This document shows positions 49,511 to 59,076 of a DNA stretch of 64,000 bases, in pieces; the first letter of the stretch is position 1; each line of letters begins with the position of its first letter. The translations under genes and the position numbers were made by a program. Below the pieces are notes generated by a model. It had not been told where the DNA came from and did no database searches. It worked only from the letters and a program-made list of their open reading frames with translations. Source of the stretch: Streptomyces triculaminicus (lineage in GTDB: Bacteria > Actinomycetota > Actinomycetes > Streptomycetales > Streptomycetaceae); the NCBI RefSeq assembly GCF_017349075.1, contig NZ_JAFMOF010000008.1:37139-101138 (forward strand), written 5' to 3'.

Positions 49511-52500
49511 CTATGACAGCGCATGGGGTGGACTGGTCCAGGCCGGAGGCGAGGCTTCCAGCGCATGGCGGATGGCTTGTTCGGCCGTCATGGCGCTGCC
49601 GTGCTTCTCGGCTTCGGAGTGCTCCCCCGCAACGAGGCGCTCCTGAAGGCGTCCTACCAGTGCTCGCAACACCGGGTGTTCAACGGGCGCCGGGTGCCTG
49701 CCGGTCGTGGCGCGCAGGGTGTTCGCCGCGGAGAGGAGGGTGACCGCGCGGGTGGGGTGCCCGCGGTCGGCTTCCTGGCGTGCGGCGGTGATCAGAGCGT
49801 CCACGGCCGGCATCCACAGGCCTTTGTCGAGGCAGGCGCGCAGTACGGTACGGAGCAGGCGCGCGCTGGTGGCGAGGTCTCCGGCGGCCTGGAGGTTACG
49901 GGCGTGCTGTGCTCGGCGGCAGACCGTGGCGAACAGGTCGTGCCCGACCGCTGTGTCCCGTAGCGCTGCGGCGGAGAGCGCGGCCGCGCTGTGCGGGTCA
50001 CCGCGGTAGTAGGCGAGCTCGGCCTGGGCCCAGCGGACCGTGGCCAGTGCCTCGCGGTCCTCGTGGGCGGCGAGGACGCCTTCGGCGAGTTCGAGATGGT
50101 GCGCGGCGACGGAGAGGTCCCCAAGTCCGCACCGCGCGACGGCGACGGCCACCCTGGCCCGGGCGGTCGCGGACTCGGTGGCCAGGGGCTGGACGATGGT
50201 CAGTACGAGTTCGGCGGTCCGGGCGGACTCCTCGGCGTCTCCCTGCATGCAGCGTACGACGGAAAGCTGAGCCAGGGCCTCCAGCTGCCGGGGGGCGTCC
50301 CCGCACGCCTCGGCGGAGTGCGCGGCCTGCTCCAGCAGGGCGGCCGCGCGGGTCAGGTCGGTGCTCAGGTGGATCAGCCCGGCCGCGTACAGCACCTGGG
50401 GGCGGACCGTGGGTGGGGCGGAGCCCAGTCGGGTCAGGGCCCGCTCGACCCACTGCAGTCCCTCGCCGGGGAGCCCGACCCAGATCCAGGACATGGCGCC
50501 GACCAGCCGGAGCCCGTCGTCGAGGTCGCCGGGGCCGAAGGACCAGTCGAGGCCCGCTCTCAGGTTGGGCAGCTCGCGCCGGAGGCTTCTTCTGAGCCGG
50601 ATGCTCCGGTGCTCCGCCCCGTTACGGCCGTCTCCGGGGGCGTCGTCGGAGAGTTGGACGTGTTCGGCCATCTCCCGGAAGTACGCGGCGTGGCGGGATC
50701 GTATCGCCGGTCCCTCGTCGTGCAGGGTGAGCTGCTCGCGCGCGAACTCTCTGATGGGCTCCAGCAAGCGGTAGCGCGTGGGCTCGTCCTCGGGCGAGGC
50801 TTGCAGGAGCGAGCGGTCGACGAGGTCGCGCACCGTGGTGTCGACGGCTGCGGCGTGGGGCGGCGTGTGGGGCTGTACCGTCGCGGCCGGGACGTCCGCG
50901 GCGACGGCCTGGGCGGCGGCCAGGGTGAAGCCGCCGGAGAACGCGGACAGTCGGGCGAAGACCCGCTGTTCGCCCGGGGACAGCAGGCGATGGCTCCAGG
51001 CGATCGCCGCTTCGAGGGAGCGGTGGCGGTCGGGGGTGGCCCGGCGTCGTGACAGCGACCGCATTTGCTGAGGGAGTCGGGCCGCGACTTCGGCCAGTGC
51101 GTACGTACGCAGTTGTGCTGCGACCAGCTCCACGGCGAGGGGCAGTCCCTCCACGGCCCGGCAGATACGTGCGACCAGCTCCGCCTGTGCCTCGTCCGTC
51201 ATGGCGAATCCGGGGCGGCGTGCGGCCACGCGGTCGAGGAACATCTGCCCCGCCGGAGAGCGCAGGACCGCCTCCATGGTGTCTTCCGGGGGTACGTCCA
51301 GCGGTCCGACGGGCTGGATCACCTCGTCCGGCAGTGCCAGTGCTTCACGGCTGGTGGCCAGGATGTGGAGCCGGGGACAGCGGGTCAGCAGGAGGTCGGC
51401 CAGCTCGGCGCAGGCATCGAGCAGGTGCTCGCAGTTGTCCAGGACGAGCAGGGCGTGGCGTGGCGCCAGAGCGCCGCAGAGCGCGTCCATGACCGGTCTG
51501 CCCGGCCCGGCCGGAATCCCGAGTGCGCCCGCGACCGCACTCGGCACCAGCTCGGGACCGGTCACCGCGTCCAGTTCCACGACGTACACACCGTCGGACA
51601 GGCGGCCGGCCGCCTTCGTGGCCCCGGCCAGGGCCAGCTGCGTCTTGCCGACCCCGGGCGGGCCGACCAGCGTGACCATCCGCCGCTCGAGAACCAGCCC
51701 CACGAGCCCTGTGATGTCGCGCTCACGGCCGAACAAGGTGCATCGCGACGCGAGAGATCCTGCTTGCCGCGGCCGGTCGGCCCCCTCCGGTGCCAGACCG
51801 GGGTCTTCGGTAAGGATCTGCTGGTACAGGGCCCGCAGGGCCGGGCCCGGCTCGACCCCCAGTTCGTCGGCCAGTGCTCTCCTGGCCTCGTGGAAGGCGG
51901 TCAGGGCCTCGGCGGGGCGCCCGGCCCGGTGCAGTGCGATCATCCGCAGCCGTTGCGCGGACTCCCGTAACGGATGGGCCACGGTGATGGCGCGCAGTTC
52001 GGTCATCAGGTCCATGTTCGGCGTCGGCAGCCCGAGGTCGAGTTCGACGCCGATGCACTCTTCAAGGACCGCCAGCCGGATCTCCTCGCATTGAGCGGCC
52101 TCCGCCTCGAGCAGCCGGGAGGAGAACCCGTCGAACGCCGGTCCTCTCCATAAGGCGAGAGCGGCCCGGAACAAGCCCACCGCCTCGCCGTGGCGGCCCG
52201 CGGCGGCTACGGCCCGGCCCTGCCGTATCCGCCCGGTGAACGACGCGAGATCCGTGCGGACGCCGTCCGCGCGCAGCGCATAGCCTCCGTTGTGGGTCTC
52301 GATGGCCTGGGAGCGGGGGTCGGCGACGGCCAGGGCACGCCGCAGCGCGGAGACCAACGCTTGGACCTGGGCGCGGGCCGTGGCCGGGGAGTCCTCTCCC
52401 CAGGCGGCTTCGATCAGCCGGTCGACCGACACCGTCCTGCCCGCATGCAGAGCCAGCACGGCGAGGACGATCCGCGCGCGCCCGGCCGGCAGCGCTAGGG

Positions 52501-52549
52501 GACGGCCCTCCGCCAGGACCTCCAAAGGCCCCAACACCCTTATCTCCAA
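49511..52549 (-). CDS. AfsR/SARP-family regulator with STAND NTPase and TPR domains
   Basis: 1012 residues. N-terminal OmpR-type DNA-binding domain (MEIRVLGPLEVLAEGRPLALPAGRARIVLAVLALHAGRTVSVDRLIEAAWG), then the BTAD helical domain (about 95-245), an NB-ARC-like NTPase with VTLVGPPGVGKTQLAL (about 290-305) and ALLVLDNCEHLLDACAELADLL (Walker B), an HD/WHD region, and a TPR C-terminus (GLIHLSTDLTRAAALLEQAAHSAEAC...). Architecture of AfsR-like activators. No SARP-controlled biosynthetic cluster is adjacent in this window, so the target is elsewhere or unknown. It lies downstream of and in the same direction as the NERD-helicase gene. Confidence 0.92.
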   Translation of the reverse strand: MEIRVLGPLEVLAEGRPLALPAGRARIVLAVLALHAGRTVSVDRLIEAAWGEDSPATARAQVQALVSALRRALAVADPRSQAIETHNGGYALRADGVRTDLASFTGRIRQGRAVAAAGRHGEAVGLFRAALALWRGPAFDGFSSRLLEAEAAQCEEIRLAVLEECIGVELDLGLPTPNMDLMTELRAITVAHPLRESAQRLRMIALHRAGRPAEALTAFHEARRALADELGVEPGPALRALYQQILTEDPGLAPEGADRPRQAGSLASRCTLFGRERDITGLVGLVLERRMVTLVGPPGVGKTQLALAGATKAAGRLSDGVYVVELDAVTGPELVPSAVAGALGIPAGPGRPVMDALCGALAPRHALLVLDNCEHLLDACAELADLLLTRCPRLHILATSREALALPDEVIQPVGPLDVPPEDTMEAVLRSPAGQMFLDRVAARRPGFAMTDEAQAELVARICRAVEGLPLAVELVAAQLRTYALAEVAARLPQQMRSLSRRRATPDRHRSLEAAIAWSHRLLSPGEQRVFARLSAFSGGFTLAAAQAVAADVPAATVQPHTPPHAAAVDTTVRDLVDRSLLQASPEDEPTRYRLLEPIREFAREQLTLHDEGPAIRSRHAAYFREMAEHVQLSDDAPGDGRNGAEHRSIRLRRSLRRELPNLRAGLDWSFGPGDLDDGLRLVGAMSWIWVGLPGEGLQWVERALTRLGSAPPTVRPQVLYAAGLIHLSTDLTRAAALLEQAAHSAEACGDAPRQLEALAQLSVVRCMQGDAEESARTAELVLTIVQPLATESATARARVAVAVARCGLGDLSVAAHHLELAEGVLAAHEDREALATVRWAQAELAYYRGDPHSAAALSAAALRDTAVGHDLFATVCRRAQHARNLQAAGDLATSARLLRTVLRACLDKGLWMPAVDALITAARQEADRGHPTRAVTLLSAANTLRATTGRHPAPVEHPVLRALVGRLQERLVAGEHSEAEKHGSAMTAEQAIRHALEASPPAWTSPPHALS

Positions 52550-52651
52550 CTTGCTCTCCTCCGTCGACCGCGTGACGGAGCCAATATCCGCGCTCCAGCC
52601 CGGCTACCGCGACCCGAAGGCCCGACGGGGCCGGTGTCCGGCGCCGGTGTC

Positions 52652-54727
52652 CTACGGCCGGCTGACCGAGCCCAGCCACAGGGTGTCCCTGGCGCGTGTC
52701 ATGGCGACGAAGAGCTGACTCCGGTGCAGTTCGCGGCGCTCGCGGGCGATGCCGTCGTCGGTGCCGTCGCTCGGGGCCGTCGTGGCCGGGGCGTCGTGGT
52801 CGGGCAGGTGCACGTGTTTGAACTCCAGACCCTTGGCCCGGTGGTAACTGCCGAGCTTCACGCCGGGTACCGGGCGCCCGTCGTACTGCTCCAGGGTGAT
52901 CAGGGGTATGCCGGCCCGGGTGAGCAGCCGTCGGTAGCGCTCCCGCTCCGTTCCGGTGCGGCAGAGCACGGCCGAGTCGGGCCACGCCTCGGGGCCCAGT
53001 GCGTGCAGGGCGGCCAGGAGTGCCTCGTCGTGCTCGGCCCGGGTCGGCGCGGTGAACCTGGTGACCCGGCCGTCTCCGTAGGTGAGGTCGACGTCGCGGC
53101 GCCCGGTCGTGGGAGTGCCGTCGATGTCGTCGAAGGAGTCGTCGGCTACGACGGCGAGCGCGGCGTCGAGGACCTCCTTCGCGTTGCGGTAGTTCTTGCG
53201 CAGCACCTGTCCGCGGCCGCGGACGTCGATGCCCGCGTCGGAAAGGCGGAATCCACCCGGGTAGATGGCCTGCTGGCCGTCCCCGACGAGCAGCAGGCCG
53301 TTGTTCGCGTCGCCGACGAGCGCGTGAAGCAGTCGTACGCCGACGAAGGTGAGGTCCTGTACCTCGTCCACGACGACCGACGTGTACGGGGTGGCGCCGG
53401 GGTGCGCGAGGACCTCGTCGAGGGCGAGGGCGAGGATGTCGTTGAAGTCGTGCACGCCCTTGCCGGTGCGGTTGCGCTCGTATTCCTCGTACAGTGCCCA
53501 TACGGCCTCGCGGTGGGGCCGGCGCAGGTTGGTGCGGCGGCGCGGGCGCGGCAGGGGCGCGTACTGCCCGAAGGTCGTGATGCCCCGGCCTTTGATGACG
53601 TAGTCGATCTCCTCCTGCCAGTAGCCGGGGGCCGCGTCGAGGGTTTCGAGGACTGTGCCGCGACCGTGGGTCTTCCAGGCCCGGCTGAAGGCGTCCCCGG
53701 CCCTGCCGGAGTCCAGCGTGCTCGCGACGCCGCGTTCGCGGAGGAACTGGCCCGCCCATGCGTGCAGGCTGCTGAAGTCGACCCGGTCGGCGACCGCCGG
53801 GGCCATCGTCCTGAGGAACGTGCTCTGTACGCGGGGCAGGTTGTTGGCGAAGGTCACGTAGAGGATCCGGCCGGGCGTACGTGCGGCGAGGTACGCGGCG
53901 CGGTGCAGGGCGACGACCGTCTTGCCGGTGCCCGCGGGGCCGCTGACGCGTGCCGGGCCGGACCAGGCGCGGCGTACGAGGGCGAGCTGGTCGGGGTGGA
54001 GGAACGTCATCCACTGCTCGATCGGGGCACTGCGGGCGGCTTCCATGGCCGCGTTCCGTATCCCCTCGACGTCGAAGAGCGCGTCGTCGGGTCCGGGCTC
54101 GGAGGGGGCCGTCGGGGTCGCGGAGCGGATGTGGGCCGAGGTGTCCTCGTAGGCGGGGAACGCGCGCTCCAGGTGGTCGGCGACGGCCCGCACTTCGGAC
54201 GGGCGCAGCCGGGGCCGTTCGGCGATGAGCGCCGGTGTCACCTCGCGCTCCCCCAGCAGCCGTACGGTGCCGAGCCGGGCGGTCACGGACCGGCCGGCGA
54301 AGACCATCAGCGGCTGGACGGCCACGGGTGACAGGTTCCGCGCGGAGACGGCGTTCTCCGCCACCCGGGTCACCTTGAGCAACTTGTCGACCTCCCGGTC
54401 GTACGTGCGCCCGCCGGCCGTCAGGTGCCCGTCGGCCGCCTCGGGAGCGTGCCGCCAGTTCTTGACGTCGATGATGAAGACGCCGCCCGGGCCGACCAGC
54501 AGCATGTCGACGTTGGCCGAACGGGTGCCGGGCCAGCGCCGGTCGAGCAGCAGGCGCCACCCGTGCCGGGTGAGGATGTGCAGCTTCGCGGCCACCTTGC
54601 GTTCGCCCTCGCTGGCCGCTTCCCAGTTACGGACCTCCCACTGGGCGGCCCGTAACTGTTCACGCAGCTCGCGTTCATGACGCCGAGCCTCCTGCGCCCT
54701 CTTCCACGCCGATCCCCCCGCGCCCAT
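52652..54727 (-). CDS. NERD nuclease-UvrD-like helicase fusion
   Basis: 691 residues. The N-terminal NERD domain (about 35-150) has SEGERKVAAKLHILTRHGWRLLLDRRW, SANVDMLLVGPGGVFIIDVKNWRH (D and D-x-K of a PD-(D/E)XK fold). A UvrD/Rep-type SF1A helicase follows: PARVSGPAGTGKTVVALHRAAYLA (Walker A), LYVTFANNL, VVVDEVQDLTFVGVRLLHAL (Walker B), LLVGDGQQAIYPGGF, LRKNYRNAKEVL and GSYHRAKGLEFKHVHLPD, ending SQLFVAMTRARDTLWLG. NERD-helicase proteins occur in defence islands and in DNA repair. The upstream region has AT-rich promoter-like sequence near 54755-54780. Confidence 0.92.
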   Translation of the reverse strand: MGAGGSAWKRAQEARRHERELREQLRAAQWEVRNWEAASEGERKVAAKLHILTRHGWRLLLDRRWPGTRSANVDMLLVGPGGVFIIDVKNWRHAPEAADGHLTAGGRTYDREVDKLLKVTRVAENAVSARNLSPVAVQPLMVFAGRSVTARLGTVRLLGEREVTPALIAERPRLRPSEVRAVADHLERAFPAYEDTSAHIRSATPTAPSEPGPDDALFDVEGIRNAAMEAARSAPIEQWMTFLHPDQLALVRRAWSGPARVSGPAGTGKTVVALHRAAYLAARTPGRILYVTFANNLPRVQSTFLRTMAPAVADRVDFSSLHAWAGQFLRERGVASTLDSGRAGDAFSRAWKTHGRGTVLETLDAAPGYWQEEIDYVIKGRGITTFGQYAPLPRPRRRTNLRRPHREAVWALYEEYERNRTGKGVHDFNDILALALDEVLAHPGATPYTSVVVDEVQDLTFVGVRLLHALVGDANNGLLLVGDGQQAIYPGGFRLSDAGIDVRGRGQVLRKNYRNAKEVLDAALAVVADDSFDDIDGTPTTGRRDVDLTYGDGRVTRFTAPTRAEHDEALLAALHALGPEAWPDSAVLCRTGTERERYRRLLTRAGIPLITLEQYDGRPVPGVKLGSYHRAKGLEFKHVHLPDHDAPATTAPSDGTDDGIARERRELHRSQLFVAMTRARDTLWLGSVSRP

Positions 54728-54802
54728 GACTGCCCCTCCCCGACGACCCCGAACGTAAAGTAATGATCATATAACGCATCGGAGTGGGCGCGGGCTTCCT
54801 GG

Positions 54803-55074
54803 AGCGGTGCGGTCGTCGAACTGGGCCCCGCCGTCCGGGCACGCCCTGGCCCACCCCTGTGGGGGCTGGACGAGTCGCCCTTCCGGACCGCCGCCCTGCA
54901 CACCGTCACCGTCGACCTCTCGGGTGATCGGACAGGCTTCGGGGTCGTCGGCACCGTCGACCTGTTCGAGCAAGTCCTCGCCGAAGCTCCCGGGCGGCAC
55001 CATCACGACCGCCGCCTCCAGGGAGCCAGGACCGCCTTCCACCAGGCGTGGGCCACACCACTCCCACATTCTTG
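54803..55074 (+). pseudogene. Coding-like fragment without start
   Basis: Plus-strand frame reading VVELGPAVRARPGPPLWGLDESPFRTAALHTVTVDLSGDRTGFGVVGTVDLFEQVLAEAP..., ending TGA about 55074, with coding-type composition but no start codon in a suitable place. It lies divergent from the NERD-helicase gene. Possibly the tail of a lost gene; family unknown. Confidence 0.4.
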
Positions 55075-55086
55075 AATATTCAAGAA
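55069..55086. promoter_or_regulatory. Perfect 18-bp palindrome upstream of solute-binding gene
   Basis: TTCTTGAATATTCAAGAA is fully self-complementary and AT-rich, standing out in this GC-rich DNA. A second dyad, ATTGAA-CT-TTCAAT, follows at 55115-55128, 34 bases before ATG/GTG 55162. Both look like repressor operators controlling the solute-binding protein gene. Confidence 0.7.
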
Positions 55087-55161
55087 ACTGGTTCTAGGGT
55101 GGCTCTCGAGAGTCATTGAACTTTCAATATTTTTTGCGCATCCCTCCACGAAGGAGTCGTT

Positions 55162-56298
55162 GTGAAGTCCACCCGGAAGGTCTGGGCCACAGCCGTCGCC
55201 CTCGGCGTGCTCGCCGCGAGCGGAGCCACCGTCGCCGCCGCCACCCCCTCCGCTCCCCGCTCGTCGCACGGCGCGAGCGAGGACGAGCAGCTGCAGAAGC
55301 TGTACAAGGACGCTCTGGCCGAGGGCGGGCGCCTGGTCGTCTACGCCGGCGGCGACAAGCCCGGCCAGGCCGATTACCTCAAGAACGCGTTCATCAAGCA
55401 GTTCCCCAAGATGAAGGTCGACACCGTCGTCGACTTCAGCAAGAACCACGACGCGCGCCTCGACAACCAGATAGCCGAGCACAAGGTCGTGGCCGACGTC
55501 GTGCACCTCCAGACCCTCGACGACTTCCCGCGCTGGAAGAAGGAAGGGGCGCTCGAGCAGTACAGGCCGGTCGGCTGGAACAAGGTCTACGACAAGATCA
55601 AGGACAAGGACGGCTACTACACAGGACTGTTCTTCATCGGCTTCGCCAACGTCACCGCCACCACGCTCGGCGACGACGCGCCCGTCGAGGCCGAGGACTT
55701 CCTGAAGCCCGAGCTCAAGAACAAGCTCGTCTTCACGTACCCGAACGACGACGACGCCGTCCTCTACTACTTCAAGCAGCTCACCGACAAATACGGCTTC
55801 GACTACCTCAACAAGCTGCTCGCCCAGAACCCCAAGTTCGTCCGCGGCACCGCTGACGCCTCCGCCCTGGTCGGCAAGGACGGCTACGTGGCGAACTTCG
55901 GCAGCTCCGGCAGCTCGAGCGGTCTGTCGAAGACGAGCATCCCGGAGAAGTCGCCCTGGGTGGCGTGGCCGCAGACCGGTGCCATCCTCAAGGACGCCCC
56001 GCACAAGGCCGCCGCCAAGCTGTACATGAGCTGGATCCTGTCGAAGCAGTACCAGGAGAAGTCTTACGGCTGGAGCTCCCGTACCGACGTCGCCACCCCG
56101 GCCGGCCGCAAGGGCATCTTCGACTACGCGAACATGAACCCGCTCGGCCTCGGCAAGTTCATGAGCGACCGCGCCGCCCTCGACCGCTACAAGGCCCGTA
56201 TCAACCTCTACGTCGGCGACGTCAAGGGCGCGAACCCGGCCGACCCCGAGGGCAAGCTCGGCCTGTACCCCGTCGACCAGAGCGGCACGCAGGGCTAG
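55162..56298 (+). CDS. Periplasmic-type solute-binding protein (iron/FbpA-like)
   Basis: 378 residues from GTG 55162 (GAAGGAG upstream). Sec signal MKSTRKVWATAVALGVLAASGATVAAA with no lipobox. The body is a type II substrate-binding fold of the Fe(III)/2-aminoethylphosphonate class: EGGRLVVYAGGDKPGQADYLKNAFIKQFPKMKVDTVVDFSKNHDARLDNQIAEHKVVADVVHLQTLDDFPRWKKEGALEQYRP. No ABC permease or ATPase gene adjoins it, so partners must be elsewhere, or it acts as an orphan scavenger. Two AT-rich dyads upstream imply regulation; a strong hairpin terminates it. Confidence 0.88.
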   Translation: MKSTRKVWATAVALGVLAASGATVAAATPSAPRSSHGASEDEQLQKLYKDALAEGGRLVVYAGGDKPGQADYLKNAFIKQFPKMKVDTVVDFSKNHDARLDNQIAEHKVVADVVHLQTLDDFPRWKKEGALEQYRPVGWNKVYDKIKDKDGYYTGLFFIGFANVTATTLGDDAPVEAEDFLKPELKNKLVFTYPNDDDAVLYYFKQLTDKYGFDYLNKLLAQNPKFVRGTADASALVGKDGYVANFGSSGSSSGLSKTSIPEKSPWVAWPQTGAILKDAPHKAAAKLYMSWILSKQYQEKSYGWSSRTDVATPAGRKGIFDYANMNPLGLGKFMSDRAALDRYKARINLYVGDVKGANPADPEGKLGLYPVDQSGTQG

Positions 56299-56303
56299 TG
56301 CGA

Positions 56304-56337
56304 CGGCGCCGCCGCCCTGTCGAGGGCGACGGCGCCG
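56304..56337 (+). terminator. Terminator of the solute-binding gene
   Basis: CGGCGCCGCCGCCCT, loop GTCG, AGGGCGACGGCGCCG: 15 positions with one C.A mismatch, starting 6 bases after the stop at 56298. Confidence 0.75.
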
Positions 56338-56540
56338 GGGAGCCTTCGTGATCGCCGACATGCGCAGGTACGCGGAGCCGTTGTCCAGCCGGGTCAGCTT
56401 GTACAGGCACTGCTCCACGAAACGGATGGGAGCGGACAGAGCGTCCGGAGGCCGGCTCCCGCGATGGATCATCTTCGGCCAAAGCCTGGGTAGAGTGTCG
56501 GCCGCATCAAGATCGACGCAGGTGAGGCAAGGTCAGCGCA

Positions 56541-57371
56541 ATGGGCATATTCGAGCGGGCGAAGAGCCTGGGGGCTTCGGTGGGCACGACGGCCACCGCT
56601 TTCGGCAGCAACGTCGCCCAAACCGTCCAGCGGGGCGTCGACGCCGGACGCGCCGGCACCAACGCCTCGGGCGAGTGGGTGGTCTCCGCCCTCCGCTCCC
56701 TCCCGGCGCCCGCCGCGCCCGCGCACCAGGAATGGGAGTTCTCGCTCGGCGCCCTCGTCTGCCGCCACCCGCGCGTGCCCGCCGTCACCGCGAAGGCGCT
56801 GCGCCCGCTGGACGCCATCGGCGCCCTGCGCTTCGGCCCCGAGTCGGTCGGCTTCGACGGGGAGGACATCCCGTGGTCGAAGGTGGTCCACCTCCAACTG
56901 CACGACGCGTTCAGCGCCATGACGACGGAGGCGCTCGACGCCGAAATCGACCGGATCCGTGACCTGCTGCCCATGGTTCCGGGCCGGAAGTGGCTGGTCA
57001 CCAAGGTCGTCGAGGGTCTCGCCTCCGTGATGCTGGCCGCGCTGGAACAGGCCGCCGATCAGCGGCTGGAGACCGTCGCCGTAGCCTGCGAGATCACCTA
57101 CCGGGGTGCGCTCGGCATGAAGAAGACGCTGCACGCCAACCTGTTCACCACGGCCCTGCTGGCCCAGCAGGCGGAGGTCATGCACAGCCTGGTCCTCACC
57201 GCGCAGGCCAACGGCGTGCCCGTCCTGCCCGCCGAGGCGCCCCGGGCGGGAACGCCCACGGGCGAGCGGGTGCTCGCCCTGCGCGCCCGCACCGACGCCG
57301 TCGCCGCACAGCTGCGCATCGAGCAAGGCCAGGACGCTCCTCCCGCCCTGGAAGCCGGACCCCGCCCGTAG
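56541..57371 (+). CDS. Hypothetical protein
   Basis: 276 residues. N-terminal amphipathic Ala/Gly/Thr-rich segment (MGIFERAKSLGASVGTTATAFGSNVAQTVQRGVDAGRAG), then a mixed alpha/beta region (HQEWEFSLGALVCRHPRVPAVTAKALRPLDAIGALRFGPESVGFDGEDIPWSKVVHLQLHDAF, PH-domain-like strands) and a helical C-terminus. No signal peptide. The middle could be a PH/GRAM-like module, a loose resemblance. Followed by a 14-bp hairpin. Confidence 0.75.
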   Translation: MGIFERAKSLGASVGTTATAFGSNVAQTVQRGVDAGRAGTNASGEWVVSALRSLPAPAAPAHQEWEFSLGALVCRHPRVPAVTAKALRPLDAIGALRFGPESVGFDGEDIPWSKVVHLQLHDAFSAMTTEALDAEIDRIRDLLPMVPGRKWLVTKVVEGLASVMLAALEQAADQRLETVAVACEITYRGALGMKKTLHANLFTTALLAQQAEVMHSLVLTAQANGVPVLPAEAPRAGTPTGERVLALRARTDAVAAQLRIEQGQDAPPALEAGPRP

Positions 57372-57389
57372 GCACCGCCGCCGGGACCG

Positions 57390-57431
57390 GGCCGGCCAAG
57401 GAAACCGGCGGGGCCGATTCCTTGGCCGGCC
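57390..57431. terminator. 14-bp perfect hairpin
   Basis: GGCCGGCCAAGGAA, 14-nt loop, TTCCTTGGCCGGCC: perfect complementarity, between the gene ending at 57371 and the convergent protease gene. Likely a bidirectional terminator. Confidence 0.75.
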
Positions 57432-57552
57432 GGGGACGGGGTGGCACCCCCGCTGTCATCATGGGCCGCCGATCCTCACCGAGATGCTCTGCCTGCGACG
57501 GCCCGGGCTTGGGGCCTGGCGGATGGATCCCCGCCGGCCCCCAAACCGCCGC

Positions 57553-59076
57553 TCAACGCGGGCAGGTCGCGTCCTTGTCCGGCCGCCTGCCGTCCAGCAG
57601 GTAGTCGTTGACCGCCTTCTTCGCGCAGGGGCTGTGTGCGGAGTCGTACAGTCCGTGGGTACGGACGGGCACGGTCACGAGGCGGGAGCCGCGCATCCTG
57701 CGGTGCATGGCCAGGCCCCCGTCGTAGGGGGTGCGGGTGTCACCGGTGGCCTGAAGCTGGAGGGACGGGACGTCGTTGCTGATCCTGGTCAGCTCTTCGC
57801 GGGGCTTCTCCTTCCAGAACGCGCAGGGCACCGGGCCGTTGACCATCGGGCCGAAGACCGGCTGAGCGGGCCGGGCCCGCTCGATGGCCTTCCGGTACCA
57901 GCCGGGGTCGCGGGGCGTGGCGACGTCGCCGCAGGCGATGGCCATCGTGGCCGCCAGGTCGACGTTCGCGCCGGTGTCCTGCGGCCGGAGTGCGAAGGTC
58001 AGCCACGCGCGGAGCGAATCGGTCGCCTCGACCGGTTTACCGTCGGCCGCGTCGATCAATTGCCGCAGCACGCCGGCGTACTCCTCGTTGCCTGCCTCGT
58101 CCGTTCCGAACGCGAAGAGCACGAGCGGCAGCATGTGGTCGTCCAGTCGGAAGCCCGCAATCGCGATCGGTTTCGCTTCCGCCCGCCGGATCAGATGCTC
58201 GACGGTGGCGCGGACGGCGGCGGGGGTGGCGCCCAAGCCGTACTGCTTGTGTCGCCCTGCCGCCCAGGCGGCGAAGTCGTCGAGCGCCCGCTCGTTCGCA
58301 GGACCCATGACCTGTTGCATCCCTATCCAGTACGCGGCGGGATCGGGCGCACTGTCCAGCACAAGGCGGTCGACCCGGCGCGGGAACATCTGCGCGTAGG
58401 TGGCGCCCAGGATGGTCCCGTACGACTGTCCGAGGAACGAGGTCTTCTGCTCCCCCAGCACGCTGCGGACGAGGTCCACGTCACGGGCGATGTTGCGGGT
58501 GGAGATGTGCGGAAGGATGTCGGGGTACTTCTTCCAGCAGGCATCGGCATCGCTCTTCGCCATGCGCCAGCTCTCGTCGAAGCCCGCGCGGTCCGTGCCC
58601 ACCGACCGCAGCCAGGTCGCCCGTGTCAGCCCGCAGTCCAGCGGACTGCTCTCGCCGAGCCCCCGGGTGTCCATGCCGATGACGTCGTACGCCGCCGCGA
58701 CCTCCGGTGTCATCTGCGCCCGCAGGATGGCGGGCGTCCCGAGGCCGCGTCCGCCGGGGCCGCCGGGGTTGGTCTGGAGGATGCCGCGCCGCTTCGCCGG
58801 ATCGGCGGCCTTGATCCGCGAGATCGCGACGTCGAGCGTACGGCCATGGGGGTCGCTGTAGTCCAGCGGCACCTTGACCGTGGCGCACTGGGTGCCGCTG
58901 TCGGCCAGTTTCGGGTCCTTGCAGGCGCTCCACTTGAGCGGCTGGTGACGGAAGCGGTCGAGGCCGTCGGCAGTGGACGCGGAGGCCTTTGTGGCCGTAA
59001 CCGGTAATAGGCCGGTCATCGTGGCAGCCGTGGTCAGGGACAGGGCGAGAGCGGTGGTGGTCGCGGTGTGTCTCAT
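57553..59076 (-). CDS. Secreted tripeptidyl-aminopeptidase-like serine protease
   Basis: 507 residues. Signal MRHTATTTALALSLTTAATMTGLLPVTATKAS. Alpha/beta-hydrolase peptidase of family S33 (SlpD/SlpE/TAP type): LDYSDPHGRTLDVAISRIKA, LQTNPGGPGGRGLG, VIGMDTRGLGESSPLDC, nucleophile elbow SFLGQSYGTILGATYAQMFPRRVDRLVLDS, and the TAP-like C-terminal domain with LQATGDTRTPYDGGLAMHRRM (Asp) and VRTHGLYDSAHSPC (His). Exported; cleaves N-terminal tripeptides or peptides from extracellular proteins. Complete. Confidence 0.92.
   Translation of the reverse strand: MRHTATTTALALSLTTAATMTGLLPVTATKASASTADGLDRFRHQPLKWSACKDPKLADSGTQCATVKVPLDYSDPHGRTLDVAISRIKAADPAKRRGILQTNPGGPGGRGLGTPAILRAQMTPEVAAAYDVIGMDTRGLGESSPLDCGLTRATWLRSVGTDRAGFDESWRMAKSDADACWKKYPDILPHISTRNIARDVDLVRSVLGEQKTSFLGQSYGTILGATYAQMFPRRVDRLVLDSAPDPAAYWIGMQQVMGPANERALDDFAAWAAGRHKQYGLGATPAAVRATVEHLIRRAEAKPIAIAGFRLDDHMLPLVLFAFGTDEAGNEEYAGVLRQLIDAADGKPVEATDSLRAWLTFALRPQDTGANVDLAATMAIACGDVATPRDPGWYRKAIERARPAQPVFGPMVNGPVPCAFWKEKPREELTRISNDVPSLQLQATGDTRTPYDGGLAMHRRMRGSRLVTVPVRTHGLYDSAHSPCAKKAVNDYLLDGRRPDKDATCPR

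Noticed and set aside
51065..51970. Plus-strand frames opposite the SARP regulator
   Set aside because: The minus-strand gene has continuous SARP, NB-ARC and TPR signatures; the plus-strand products are low complexity.
49511..52549. SARP regulator as marker of an antibiotic cluster
   Set aside because: No polyketide, peptide, terpene or related biosynthetic genes adjoin it; the neighbours are a helicase and small secreted proteins.
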